Origin: an uncultured Prevotellaceae bacterium
GTDB lineage: Bacteria > Bacteroidota > Bacteroidia > Bacteroidales > Bacteroidaceae
Direction: 5' to 3'
DNA: 64,000 nucleotides
Assembly: GCA_902778535.1 (NCBI GenBank)
Contig: CACYYG010000020.1
Location: forward strand, 1 to 64,000
Both the position numbers and the translations under genes were made by a program. Below, piece after piece: positions 51,845 through 60,270 of this stretch; positions within the stretch are counted from its first letter, which is position 1; each line of letters begins with the position of its first letter. The notes beneath the pieces were generated by a model. It did not search any database and was not told the origin of the DNA. It worked only from the letters and a program-made list of their open reading frames with translations.

Positions 51845-51973
51845 AGCATTTTTTTCTTAACGCTGATGTTTTATGGATATTTTTTTGAGTCCGCAAATAA
51901 AAATCCGGTGCGTGTGACGAATATACCTGATTTGCAGCTTGACCGGGCTTTTGTCCTTGCTGTGTTAAATTTT

Positions 51974-52052
51974 GAAAATTTTAGTAACCACGCGGGTTAC
52001 TGTCAGTAACCCTCGTGGTTACAGTCAGTAACCCACGTGGTTACTGTTTTGG
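51974..52052. repeat. Palindrome array, family B, copy 2 (22-bp period)
   Basis: Units start at 51984, 52006 and 52028 (22-bp period). The 79 bp match 25838-25916 with three mismatches, in the same orientation, including both AT-rich flanks. It lies between the kinase promoter and the tRNA-Thr terminator. Confidence 0.93.
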
Positions 52053-52096
52053 GGAATTGGGCGAGAATGTGGTTTTGCAGCGTGGCAAAACGAAAA

Positions 52097-52126
52097 GACA
52101 CCGCCACGCTGTTGCGCGGCAGTGCC
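52097..52126 (-). terminator. Terminator of tRNA-Thr
   Basis: On the minus strand GGCACTGCCGCGC pairs with GCGTGGCGGTGTC around a 4-base loop, followed by TTTTCGTTTT. Confidence 0.85.
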
Positions 52127-52138
52127 TTTCTATTTTTG

Positions 52139-52212
52139 AGCCTCTTGTCGGATTCGAACCAACGACCCCGAGATTACAAATCACGTGCTCTGGCCAACTG
52201 AGCTAAAGAGGC
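52139..52212 (-). tRNA. tRNA-Thr (anticodon TGT)
   Basis: On the minus strand the acceptor GCCTCTT pairs with AAGAGGC. The D arm is GCTC/GAGC, the anticodon loop TTTGTAA contains TGT, and GTTGG-TTCGAAT-CCGAC is the T arm. One mismatch (T-T) lies in the anticodon stem. Confidence 0.92.
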
Positions 52213-52276
52213 GGGTGGGCAAGCGGTCTGCATCGCCTGGCCGTACAGGACTTGCCCATTTTGCTTTAAGCGGCTG

Positions 52277-52284
52277 CAAAGGTA
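52277..52284 (-). promoter_or_regulatory. Promoter of tRNA-Thr
   Basis: TACCTTTG on the minus strand, about 65 bases before the tRNA. Confidence 0.75.
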
Positions 52285-52381
52285 CATATTTTAAGTGAGA
52301 CGAAAGAAGTAAAAAGAGCAAAATGTTTCTTTTTTTAACTTTCTTTTTGAAGCCTGCGCGTCTTATGTGCTGGAAAATGAG

Positions 52382-52389
52382 TAATTTTG
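52382..52389 (+). promoter_or_regulatory. Promoter of the DUF4199-glycosyltransferase operon
   Basis: TAATTTTG, about 48 bases before the likely TTG start. Confidence 0.7.
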
Positions 52390-52436
52390 CACCCGTAAAA
52401 CGTATATACATTATTATATAATACTATTTCGTCACA

Positions 52437-53009
52437 TTGACACCCGTTGAATATACACAAATGAGGGCCTTTGCCCGTTACGACGGCTTGCGTCTGTTCT
52501 TGCTGTGGCTTCTGAGCTTCATCCTCTATGTGGCAGGCTTCACGACGCCTTTTCTTGGTTTGCTGGCGATGATATTGGCATTGATGACACCTTTCAGGTC
52601 GTCGCGCAAGCTGCGCTACTATCGCGATGAGGTGATTGGCGGTACCATTTCCTTCCGTCGTGCCTGGGCCTATGTGGTCTTCCAGTTCTTTTATGCCAGC
52701 CTGCTCTTCGCTCTGGCACAGTTTGTTTATTTCTCCTTCATTGACAAGGGCTTCTTTATGAGCCAGATGGCTCAGATGCTCAGCGAGCCAGCCACGGTGC
52801 AGGCCCTGCAGCAGATGGGCATGGGGCAGGCCCTGAGTCAGGCGATGGCCGACTTCAGCCACATGCGTCCCATCGACCTGGTGCTCAACATCATGACGTC
52901 GAACCTGCTTATCGGCATCGTTGTCGGCCTGCCTCTTGGCTTCATGGCCCACCGCAGCGGTAAGCCCTTGCCGCCTGCGCCGCCCCAGGAGGAGAACATC
53001 AACGGCTAA
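52437..53009 (+). CDS. DUF4199 family membrane protein (TTG start)
   Basis: A 190-residue inner-membrane protein with about four helices (LFLLWLLSFILYVAGF, LGLLAMILALMTPF, YVVFQFFYASLLFALAQFVYF, LIGIVVGLPLGFMA). The layout fits DUF4199, whose members in Bacteroidetes usually precede a glycosyltransferase of the type found here. TTG 52437 gives MTPVEYTQMRAFARYDG, close to family N-termini; ATG 52461 is the fallback. The function is unknown, probably cell-envelope related. Confidence 0.8.
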   Translation: MTPVEYTQMRAFARYDGLRLFLLWLLSFILYVAGFTTPFLGLLAMILALMTPFRSSRKLRYYRDEVIGGTISFRRAWAYVVFQFFYASLLFALAQFVYFSFIDKGFFMSQMAQMLSEPATVQALQQMGMGQALSQAMADFSHMRPIDLVLNIMTSNLLIGIVVGLPLGFMAHRSGKPLPPAPPQEENING

Positions 53010-53036
53010 TGGTTATTGGTTAACGGTTATTTTAAC

Positions 53037-53972
53037 ATGGATATTTCTGTTGTCATACCTCTTTATAACGAGGAAGAATCAATCGGCGAGCTCTACCAAT
53101 GGATAGAGCGCGTGATGACCGAGCATCAGTTCAGCTATGAAGTCATCTTCATCAGCGACGGCTCCACCGACCGCTCGTGGGAAATCATCGAGGAGCTGCA
53201 TCGTCAGTCGCCTTGCGTGAAAGGCATCAAGTTCCGCCGCAACTACGGCAAGAGCCCGGCCCTATACTGCGGCTTTGCCGATGCCCAGGGCGACGTGGTC
53301 ATCACGATGGATGCCGACCTGCAGGACTCTCCCGATGAGATTCCTGAACTCTACCGCATGATCAAGGAGGAGAAGTACGACCTCGTCAGCGGCTACAAGC
53401 AGAAGCGCTACGACCCCATCTCGAAGACGCTGCCCACGAAGCTCTTCAACGCTACGGCACGCAAGGTGAGCGGCATTAAGAACCTGCACGACTTCAACTG
53501 CGGTCTGAAGGCCTACCGTCGCGACGTGGTGAAGAACATCGAGGTGTATGGCGAGATGCACCGCTACATTCCCTATCTGGCAAAGAACGCCGGTTTCGAC
53601 CGAATCGGCGAGAAAGTGGTGCATCACCAGGCCCGTAAGTACGGCACGTCGAAGTTCATGGGGTGGAATCGCTTTGTCAACGGCTATCTCGACTTGCTCA
53701 CACTCTGGTTCCTCAGCACCTTCGGCAAGAAACCCATGCACGTGTTCGGCTTCCTCGGCTCACTCATGTTTTTCATCGGTTTCATCGCCGTTGTGGTGCT
53801 TGCCATAGGCAAACTCATGGGCAAGATGTATATCACCAGCTCACCATTCTTCTATGTCGCCCTCACCATGATGATCCTGGGCACGCAGCTCTTCCTTGCC
53901 GGCTTCGTGGCCGACCTCGTCAGCCGCTCGTCTGCCAACAGGAATGACTATCAGATTGAGGAGAAGATATAA
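53037..53972 (+). CDS. Family 2 glycosyltransferase with C-terminal membrane helices
   Basis: A 311-residue polyisoprenyl-phosphate-type glycosyltransferase: MDISVVIPLYNEEESIGEL, FISDGSTDRSWEII, KGIKFRRNYGKSPALYCGF, the DXD-like VITMDADLQDSPDEIPEL and two C-terminal helices (about 230-300), as in GtrB/DPM1-like enzymes that load sugar onto undecaprenyl phosphate. ATG 53037 is preferred over the in-frame TTG at 53016. The gap from the DUF4199 gene is filled by a repeat related to the one at 25473. Confidence 0.92.
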   Translation: MDISVVIPLYNEEESIGELYQWIERVMTEHQFSYEVIFISDGSTDRSWEIIEELHRQSPCVKGIKFRRNYGKSPALYCGFADAQGDVVITMDADLQDSPDEIPELYRMIKEEKYDLVSGYKQKRYDPISKTLPTKLFNATARKVSGIKNLHDFNCGLKAYRRDVVKNIEVYGEMHRYIPYLAKNAGFDRIGEKVVHHQARKYGTSKFMGWNRFVNGYLDLLTLWFLSTFGKKPMHVFGFLGSLMFFIGFIAVVVLAIGKLMGKMYITSSPFFYVALTMMILGTQLFLAGFVADLVSRSSANRNDYQIEEKI

Positions 53973-53973
53973 A

Positions 53974-54108
53974 AGCCCCCCCCAACCCCTCCCCAAGGGA
54001 GGGGAGCTTAATTACCTTGTAGCGGAGAAATAATCCGATGAAATCGATAAAAAACACTATTGCCAAACTATTCAAGCCCCTCCCTTGGGGAGGGGTTGGG
54101 GTGAGCTT
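53974..54108. repeat. Inverted pair of GC-rich palindromic repeats (135 bp)
   Basis: A 25-base core containing CCCCTCCCCAAGGGAGGGG lies at about 53980-54004 and again, inverted, at about 54076-54100, with the next gene's promoter-proximal region and start codon between them. Each arm is itself nearly palindromic. The right arm is translated as KPLPWGGVGVS. Confidence 0.85.
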
Positions 54109-54553
54109 CCTTCTTGCCTGCTCGTCCATCGACTGTCCTGTGCAGAACACTGTGGCGACGAAGTATGCCGTCATGGGAGCCGACGGACAGGCCGCCACGC
54201 TGGCCGACACGCTTTATGTCTGGACACGGTGTGCCGACGGTCGCGACACGCTGCTCAACCGACTCACGGGTAAGGACTCGTTCTCGCTGCCAATAGGTTA
54301 CTCCAACCCTGAGGATACACTCATCTTCTATATTACAGACAGCTACCACCAGCAGACGCTCGACACGGTGTTCCTGAAGAAGGAAAACATACCGCACTTC
54401 GAGAGCGTCGACTGCGCCGCACACTTCTTCCACCGTCTCACCGCCGTGCGCTCCACACGCGTCGGCATTGACAGCATTACCATTGCCAACCCGCATGTGA
54501 ACTATGATCAAAGCAAGGCACACCTTAACATCTATTTTAAGAAGCGCTATTAG
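54038..54553 (+). CDS. DUF6452 family lipoprotein with repeat-derived signal peptide
   Basis: A 171-residue lipoprotein. The mature part (CSSIDCPVQNTVATKYAVMG onward) fits DUF6452, a Bacteroidetes family usually next to DUF6048, as here. Residues 13-23 (KPLPWGGVGVS), between the basic start MKSIKNTIAKLF and the lipobox FLLAC, are encoded by a GC-rich inverted repeat rather than by a normal hydrophobic core. Whether the signal still works is open. It overlaps the DUF6048 gene by 50 bases. Confidence 0.75.
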   Translation: MKSIKNTIAKLFKPLPWGGVGVSFLLACSSIDCPVQNTVATKYAVMGADGQAATLADTLYVWTRCADGRDTLLNRLTGKDSFSLPIGYSNPEDTLIFYITDSYHQQTLDTVFLKKENIPHFESVDCAAHFFHRLTAVRSTRVGIDSITIANPHVNYDQSKAHLNIYFKKRY

Positions 54554-55196
54554 TCTTCTGTTGCTGCTTGCTGCCTCGCAGGCGGCTTCGGCCCAGGGCT
54601 TCTTGAAGTGGCAGGCCGACAGCATACCGCTGTTTCGTGGTGTGGCCGTGGGCTTCGACCTGGCCGGTGCCGCACAGCGCATGTTGAGCGACTACGGACA
54701 GTATGAAGTGATGGCGCGTGTCAATCTGCACGACCAGTATTTCCCCACGGTTGAAGTGGGCTACGGCGAGGCTAAGCATGAGGATGATGCCATCACTGGC
54801 ATTACCTATAGCACCAAGGCACCTTATTTCCGTATCGGAGCCGACGTAAACCTGCTGAAGAACAAGCACACCGGCAACCGCGTCTTTGCCGGCCTGCGCT
54901 ATGCTTTCACGTCGTATAAGGTAGACATAAGCAGCCTGCCGTTCAAAGATCCTGTTTGGAAATGGGATACCAGCTACGGTGTGAAGGATGAGTCGTGCAG
55001 TCAGCACTGGGCCGAACTGCTCTTCGGCATTGAGGCAAAGGTGGCGGGCCCGCTGCACTTGGGATGGAGCGCTCGCTATCGCCGCCGCATCGCCCACGAC
55101 GACGGAATTACCGGTAAGACGTGGTATGTGCCGGGCTATGGCACGCAGGAAAGCACCCGCCTGGGCTATACGTTCAACGTCATCATAGACATCTGA
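54504..55196 (+). CDS. DUF6048 family secreted protein
   Basis: A 230-residue protein with a signal peptide (SAISLLLLLAASQAASAQ) and barrel-like strands ending YTFNVIIDI. Features such as FRGVAVGFDLAGAAQRMLSDYGQYE and RYAFTSYKVDI agree with DUF6048, found beside DUF6452 in many Bacteroidetes. Probably an outer-membrane barrel; function unknown. The start overlaps the DUF6452 gene by 50 bases, so the pair is co-translated. Confidence 0.78.
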   Translation: MIKARHTLTSILRSAISLLLLLAASQAASAQGFLKWQADSIPLFRGVAVGFDLAGAAQRMLSDYGQYEVMARVNLHDQYFPTVEVGYGEAKHEDDAITGITYSTKAPYFRIGADVNLLKNKHTGNRVFAGLRYAFTSYKVDISSLPFKDPVWKWDTSYGVKDESCSQHWAELLFGIEAKVAGPLHLGWSARYRRRIAHDDGITGKTWYVPGYGTQESTRLGYTFNVIIDI

Positions 55197-55222
55197 TAAT
55201 TGATTATTGAAAAATTGATACA

Positions 55223-56212
55223 GTGAAAGGCAAATCACTCTATTGGCAAATACCCCTGCTGGTGTTTCTCATCGCGGGTACCTTCTTCATCGCCCGACAG
55301 AACCGGAATGAGAGACTGATTGCGCAGCAGCATCAGAACGATTATCAGCGCGACGAAGGTGAAGTCTTCGGCACGTTCTATCACGTCACCTATCAGGCAC
55401 CAGGCAGCCTGAAGAGTAGCATCGACGAGGCTTTGGCACAGGTCGACGGCGAGTTTTCGATGTTCAATGAACACAGCACCGTCGCCGCCATCAACCGCGG
55501 TGAGGATCCGTTGCGCAGCAGCATGTTTGAGGAGGTTTACCGGCTGTCGCAGCAGGTGACGGCCGACACCGACGGTGCCTTCGACATTACCGTGGCGCCT
55601 TTGGTCAATGCGTGGGGCTTTGGCTTCAAGAACGAACAGATGCCGACCTCCGAGCAGGTGGACAGTCTGCTGAAAATACGCAACCAGATGGACTTCAGCG
55701 CCATTGCCAAGGGCTATGGCTGCGACATGGTGGCACGCACCTTGGAGGCTCACGGCGTGACGAATTACATGGTGGAGATTGGCGGCGAGGTGGTGACACG
55801 CGGTCGTAACTCGCAGCAGCAGCAATGGAAGATTGGCGTGAGCAAGCCTTCTGAAGATATCCAGACGCAGGAAGGCGACGGCTTGCAGGCCATCCTCACT
55901 GTCAGCGATGCTGCCATGGCCACCAGCGGCAATTACCGCAACTTCTACTACAAGGGCGGACGCAAATATGCCCACACCATCGACCCTCGCACAGGCTATC
56001 CTGTTCAGCACGAACTGCTCTCGGCCACCGTTCTGGCGCCCCGCTGTGCCGTGGCCGATGCCTACGCTACCGCCTTCATGGTGTTGGGCCTCGACAGTGC
56101 ACGCCAGGTGCTGCAGCGTCATCCTGAGATGCAGGCCTACCTCATCTATACCGATGCTGACGGCCGACTGGCCGAGTGGCACTCACCATCCTTGCAGTTT
56201 ACAACCCCATAG
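55223..56212 (+). CDS. apbE: FAD:protein FMN transferase (ApbE family, GTG start)
   Basis: ApbE attaches FMN covalently to threonine in periplasmic proteins such as NqrB/NqrC and RnfG. The 329-residue protein is membrane anchored (helix 8-23, no lipobox) and shows FGTFYHVTYQAP, DGEFSMFNEHSTVAAIN, DFSAIAKGYGCDMVA, EIGGEVVTRG, AAMATSGNYRNFY and AHTIDPRTGYPV, including the flavin and metal-binding residues. GTG 55223 is the likely start. It probably shares a transcript with the DUF6452/6048 genes. Confidence 0.92.
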   Translation: MKGKSLYWQIPLLVFLIAGTFFIARQNRNERLIAQQHQNDYQRDEGEVFGTFYHVTYQAPGSLKSSIDEALAQVDGEFSMFNEHSTVAAINRGEDPLRSSMFEEVYRLSQQVTADTDGAFDITVAPLVNAWGFGFKNEQMPTSEQVDSLLKIRNQMDFSAIAKGYGCDMVARTLEAHGVTNYMVEIGGEVVTRGRNSQQQQWKIGVSKPSEDIQTQEGDGLQAILTVSDAAMATSGNYRNFYYKGGRKYAHTIDPRTGYPVQHELLSATVLAPRCAVADAYATAFMVLGLDSARQVLQRHPEMQAYLIYTDADGRLAEWHSPSLQFTTP

Positions 56213-56229
56213 CCCTCCACCTTCCCATC

Positions 56230-56904
56230 GTGACTCTTCAGCTCTATGACCATCTGCTGCGCTTCCAGCTCTTTCAGGGCCTTAGTCGCACTGAGCTGCT
56301 GCAGATGGCGGGCACCACGAAATTTGGCTTCAGGAAAGAAGAGAGCGGCGTCACCGTGGTGCGAGAGGGCGACGACTGCCGACAGCTGCTGTTCCTCGTC
56401 AGCGGTTCCTTGCAGCTCACCACGCGCAGCGACGACGGCTCTTACCGGTTGACGGAGCGTCTGTCGGCTCCGTGGCTGCTACAGCCCGAGGCAATTTTCG
56501 GTGCCACGCCACGCTTTGCCGGCACCAGCGTCACCTTAGAGCCCAGCCACTTTATCACATTGTCGAAAGATGAAGTGCTGCGTCTCACTGACGATTTCCT
56601 CATCATCCGCCTCAACCTGATGAACATGCTGGCCACGATGGCGCAGAAACGGGAAAGACTGTCGTGGCGACGTGTGCCGTCGTCGCTGCGGGAACGCTTT
56701 GTGCGTTTTGTCATGGATCACAGTGCCTATCCCGCAGGGCAGAAGACGCTGCATATTCTGATGACACGCCTGGCCGACGACCTCAATGACAGCCGACTCG
56801 ACGTCTCGCGAATGCTCAACCAGCTGCAGCACGAAGGCCTTGTCGAGCTGCATCGCGGCCGCATTGTCATACCCTCGTTGGAGAAACTGGCTGCACTGCG
56901 TTGA
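56230..56904 (+). CDS. Crp/Fnr-type transcription regulator
   Basis: About 225 residues: a cyclic-nucleotide-binding-like beta-roll (about 10-115 from GTG 56230) and a C-terminal Crp-type winged helix (LADDLNDSRLDVSRMLNQLQ, then EGLVELHRGRIVIPSLEKL). GTG 56230 (VTLQLYDHLLRF) is preferred; GTG 56176 would add 18 residues inside apbE. Bacteroidetes members of this group often control oxidative-stress or metal genes, but the target here is unknown. It follows apbE closely and ends in a strong terminator. Confidence 0.85.
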   Translation: MTLQLYDHLLRFQLFQGLSRTELLQMAGTTKFGFRKEESGVTVVREGDDCRQLLFLVSGSLQLTTRSDDGSYRLTERLSAPWLLQPEAIFGATPRFAGTSVTLEPSHFITLSKDEVLRLTDDFLIIRLNLMNMLATMAQKRERLSWRRVPSSLRERFVRFVMDHSAYPAGQKTLHILMTRLADDLNDSRLDVSRMLNQLQHEGLVELHRGRIVIPSLEKLAALR

Positions 56905-56938
56905 CATATATCAATAATGTTTACAACTTTATAAAACA

Positions 56939-56972
56939 AAAACGGCAGAGCACGCAGCTCTGCCGTTTTTTT
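56939..56972 (+). terminator. Terminator after the Crp-type regulator
   Basis: CGGCAGAGC pairs with GCTCTGCCG around ACGCA, flanked by A-run and T7. Confidence 0.9.
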
Positions 56973-56974
56973 CT

Positions 56975-56982
56975 TACCTTTG
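56975..56982 (+). promoter_or_regulatory. Orphan promoter box after the terminator
   Basis: TACCTTTG on the plus strand, with no ORF behind it. The -33 element is not evident. Confidence 0.45.
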
Positions 56983-56988
56983 CAAAAG

Positions 56989-57142
56989 CAGTCGTGATGA
57001 CTGTTCGCATTATTCATTAGGTTAGTAGTTTATAGAATTAAGGTAAAGATTATGTTATTAGAATCTTCCGGAATTGCGGTTCCTTTTAGCCGTAAAACCG
57101 GAAAAGGAGTGCGGGGTGAGTGATTCATACCGCACTTTTTTT
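56989..57142 (+). ncRNA. Candidate small RNA (about 150 nt)
   Basis: A promoter box (56975-56982) is followed by about 150 bases with no ORF, an internal hairpin (GGAA-TTGCGG-TTCC) and a terminal hairpin GTGCGG (57109-57114)/CCGCAC (57130-57135) followed by T7. The end overlaps the 3' end of the ABC ATPase gene on the other strand. The hairpin may instead simply terminate that convergent gene. Confidence 0.4.
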
Positions 57143-57922
57143 GATGCGTATGCTGAGCGTGTCGGCATCGAAGGCCACGCCGCTGTCTTCCTCGATAAAC
57201 TGCGTCAGCACCCCGCTGTCGGCCAATTCGCTCGGCGTGCCGATGGCCATCGTGCCGTCGGTCTGCATCAGCCACAGTCGGTCGGCCACCTGCAGGGCCA
57301 GTTCCAGGTCGTGGGTGGAGAGAAACACTGTCTTCTGCTGCTCACGGCAGATGCGCCGCAAGAGCAACAGCGTGTCCACTTTCGAGGGATAGTCGAGAAA
57401 GGCTGTCGGTTCGTCTAAGAAGATGATGCTCGTCTGTTGTGCCAGTGCCTTGGCAATCATCACTTTCTGCCGCTCGCCGTCGCTAAGTGTCGTCACCAGT
57501 CGGTCGGCCAGTGGCGCTATTCCTACCAGGCTGATGGCTTCGTTCACCACTTGTTCGTCGTCAGGGTGGAGGTTTCCCCAGAAACCTGTGTAGGGCGAGC
57601 GGCCCATTGCTGCCAGCTGCCACACTGTCATCTGCTGCACGTCGGGGCGCTCTGTCAGCACAATGCCTATGCGTTGTGCCAGCTCCTTTGAACTGTAGTC
57701 CTGCAGCGGGCGTCCTTCAACGCTGATACTGCCGCCCAAGCAGGGCTGAAAAGCCGCCAGCGTGCGCAGCAGCGTCGACTTGCCGGCACCGTTGCGTCCC
57801 AGCAGGCACGTCAGCTCGCCCTGCAACAGACTGGCCGTGATGCCCTGCGCCACCGTCCTCACGCCTTGCCGCGTCCTGTATCCAATGCTGACATCTGTCA
57901 GTGTGATTGTTTCGTTTTCCAT
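57125..57922 (-). CDS. ABC transporter ATP-binding protein (FecE/BtuD-like)
   Basis: A 265-residue ATPase subunit of an iron-siderophore, heme or vitamin B12 importer: Walker A LLGRNGAGKSTLLRT (about 40-54), Q-loop, signature LSDGERQ, Walker B IIFLDEPTAFLD and H-loop STHD. No permease or binding-protein gene is adjacent, which is unusual for this type, so the partner must lie elsewhere. It has its own promoter at 57948-57955, and its stop codon lies inside the terminator hairpin. Confidence 0.9.
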   Translation of the reverse strand: MENETITLTDVSIGYRTRQGVRTVAQGITASLLQGELTCLLGRNGAGKSTLLRTLAAFQPCLGGSISVEGRPLQDYSSKELAQRIGIVLTERPDVQQMTVWQLAAMGRSPYTGFWGNLHPDDEQVVNEAISLVGIAPLADRLVTTLSDGERQKVMIAKALAQQTSIIFLDEPTAFLDYPSKVDTLLLLRRICREQQKTVFLSTHDLELALQVADRLWLMQTDGTMAIGTPSELADSGVLTQFIEEDSGVAFDADTLSIRIKKSAV

Positions 57923-57947
57923 AATTCGTTGACAAGAATGATAGCTG

Positions 57948-57955
57948 CAAAATTA
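57948..57955 (-). promoter_or_regulatory. Promoter of the ABC ATPase gene
   Basis: TAATTTTG on the minus strand, 26 bases before the ATG. Confidence 0.7.
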
Positions 57956-58091
57956 CTCTTTTCATGTTGAACGTCCAAATATATTCTCTGAAAAGTATCC
58001 ACCACAACAGAATCATCAGAATATTTTCTGTTTCAAGGCTTGAAATATAAAGAAAAACATTTTTTTCTTTGGCTTATCGAAGCGTTTTTCG

Positions 58092-58099
58092 TACTTTTG
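58092..58099 (+). promoter_or_regulatory. Promoter of the antiporter-lolD-cvfB operon
   Basis: TACTTTTG, 24 bases before ATG 58123. It rules out the upstream in-frame ATG at 58069. Confidence 0.75.
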
Positions 58100-58122
58100 C
58101 AAGCCGAAAGAAAACGAGAGGA

Positions 58123-60270
58123 ATGACACGTCTTCTGGCTGTAGCTCCACTGATTACCGACCCCACGATGATTTTTTTCGTGGTGCTGCTCATCATTCTC
58201 CTCGCGCCCATTATTATGGGCAAGCTGCGCATCCCTCACATCATCGGCATGGTGCTGGCGGGCGTGCTTGTCGGCCCCTTCGGGCTGAATGTGTTGGCAC
58301 GCGGCTCGTCGTTTGAGATATTCGGACAGGTGGGTCTCTACTACATTATGTTCCTTGCGGGCTTGGAGATGGACATGGAGAGCGTGAAGAAGAATACGCG
58401 CCAGTTCCTTATCTTCGGTCTGCTGACTTGTCTGGTTCCGTTGGGTCTGACCTACGTGGTAGCCACAACCGTGTTGGGCTATAGCAGTGCCACGTCGTTT
58501 CTCTTGGGCTGCATCATGGCGTCGAACACGCTGGTGGCCTATCCCATCGTGGGACGCTACGGTCTGCAGCGCCATCCGTCGGTGGGCCTGAGCGTTGGCT
58601 CGTCGATGATTTCACTGTTTCTGTCGCTGGTCATGCTGGCTGCGCTGTCGGCCTCCTATTCGGCTTCCCTTTCTTCTGCAGAAGGAGAAACCTCGTCGGG
58701 AGGCATGAATGGTGCTTTGGGCTCGCTCTTCTTCTTGGTCAAACTGGCTGCCTACATCGTGGGTTCGGTGATGGTTATTCCACGCCTGACACGCTATTTC
58801 CTGCGCCGCTACAGCGACTCGGTCATGCAGTACATCTACGTGCTCTCGGTGATGTTCCTGTCGGCGGCACTGACGTCGCTCATCGGCTTGGAGGGCATCT
58901 TCGGCGCTTTTATGTCGGGTCTCATCCTCAACAGATATATTCCGCACGCTTCGCCGCTGATGAACCGCATCGAGTTCATCGGCAATGCCATCTTCATTCC
59001 CTATTTCCTCATCGGCGTGGGTATGCTCATCAACGTCAGAACGATGCTGGAGGGCGACGGCGTGGTATGGATAGTCCTGCTCATCGCGTTTATCGGCACT
59101 TTCGGCAAGGCGCTGGCCGCCTACGCCAGCAGCCTGCTGTTCCGTCTGCCTCAGCGCGACGGCAACATGATGTTCGGCCTCACGTCGGCCCATGCTGCCG
59201 GTGCTATTGCCATGGTGATGGTGGGCATGAGGCTGCAATTGGTCAGTGACGACATGCTCAACGGTGTGGTGATGATGATTCTCGTGACCTGTATCATCTC
59301 CACGATTATGACCCAGCGTGCGGCCCAGACCATCACCATGAAGGAACGAACCCATCTGCGGCAGTCAGCCCCAGTGAGCGACGACGAGAAGATTCTCGTT
59401 TGTGTGAAATATCCCGAGATAGCACCGCAGCTGTTGAGCATGTCGCTGTTGATGCGCAACGAGAAGCTGAACCGCGGATTGGTGGCACTGAACGTGGTCT
59501 ACGACGACGAGCACGCCGCTCGTGGCCGCGAACAGGGTCTGCGCTTGCTGGAACAGTTGCAGAATCAGGCAGCTGCCTCTGAAGTAAAGATGCAGACACA
59601 GGTCAGGCTGGCCACTAACATCGCCAACGGCATCAAGCATGCCTTCCGCGAGTTCGCCTGTTCGGAGATTGTCATGGGTATGCACGTGCATACCGACCGC
59701 AACCCGAAGTTCTGGGGCGAGTTCATCCAGAGCCTTTACAACGGCCTTAACCGACAGATTATCCTTACCCGCTTTGTGCAGCCGTTGAACACGCTGAGGC
59801 GCATACAGGTGGCGGTGCCGTCGAGGGCAGAGTTCGAGGCGGGCTTCCACCGCTGGTTAGAGCGCCTGTGCCGTCTGGCCGGACAGCTCGATTGCCGCAT
59901 CCAGTTTCACGGCCGTGAGGAGTCAATGGAACTAATCCGTACTTACATTGCTACACACCATGCCAGCGTGCGGGCAGAATACACCAGTATGAAACATTGG
60001 AACGAGCTGCCACGCCTGGCCTCGCACATTGCCGACGACCATTTATTCGTTGTGGTCACGGCACGTAAGGGCACCATCAGTTACAAGAACGCACTGGAGC
60101 GTCTGCCCGACGAGCTGCAAGAGCATTTCAAGGGCAAGAACCTGATGATTGTTTTCCCCGACCAGTTTGGCGCTGCCACCAAGGACGACCGCATGAGCTT
60201 CACCGAGGCTCAGCACAGCGAGGAGTCCAGCATCTATGACGCCATTGCACGACTTATCCATAGAAAATGA
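58123..60270 (+). CDS. Kef/CPA2-type cation:proton antiporter with C-terminal UspA-like region
   Basis: A 715-residue inner-membrane antiporter. About 12 membrane helices span residues 15-410, with the CPA2 motifs [20 protein letters not shown] and [11 protein letters not shown]-like ([12 protein letters not shown]) and [19 protein letters not shown]. The cytoplasmic part (about 425-715) resembles two degenerate universal-stress-protein domains ([26 protein letters not shown]) rather than the RCK domain of KefB/C. It probably exchanges Na+ or K+ for H+. Its end overlaps lolD by 4 bases. Confidence 0.9.
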   Translation: MTRLLAVAPLITDPTMIFFVVLLIILLAPIIMGKLRIPHIIGMVLAGVLVGPFGLNVLARGSSFEIFGQVGLYYIMFLAGLEMDMESVKKNTRQFLIFGLLTCLVPLGLTYVVATTVLGYSSATSFLLGCIMASNTLVAYPIVGRYGLQRHPSVGLSVGSSMISLFLSLVMLAALSASYSASLSSAEGETSSGGMNGALGSLFFLVKLAAYIVGSVMVIPRLTRYFLRRYSDSVMQYIYVLSVMFLSAALTSLIGLEGIFGAFMSGLILNRYIPHASPLMNRIEFIGNAIFIPYFLIGVGMLINVRTMLEGDGVVWIVLLIAFIGTFGKALAAYASSLLFRLPQRDGNMMFGLTSAHAAGAIAMVMVGMRLQLVSDDMLNGVVMMILVTCIISTIMTQRAAQTITMKERTHLRQSAPVSDDEKILVCVKYPEIAPQLLSMSLLMRNEKLNRGLVALNVVYDDEHAARGREQGLRLLEQLQNQAAASEVKMQTQVRLATNIANGIKHAFREFACSEIVMGMHVHTDRNPKFWGEFIQSLYNGLNRQIILTRFVQPLNTLRRIQVAVPSRAEFEAGFHRWLERLCRLAGQLDCRIQFHGREESMELIRTYIATHHASVRAEYTSMKHWNELPRLASHIADDHLFVVVTARKGTISYKNALERLPDELQEHFKGKNLMIVFPDQFGAATKDDRMSFTEAQHSEESSIYDAIARLIHRK

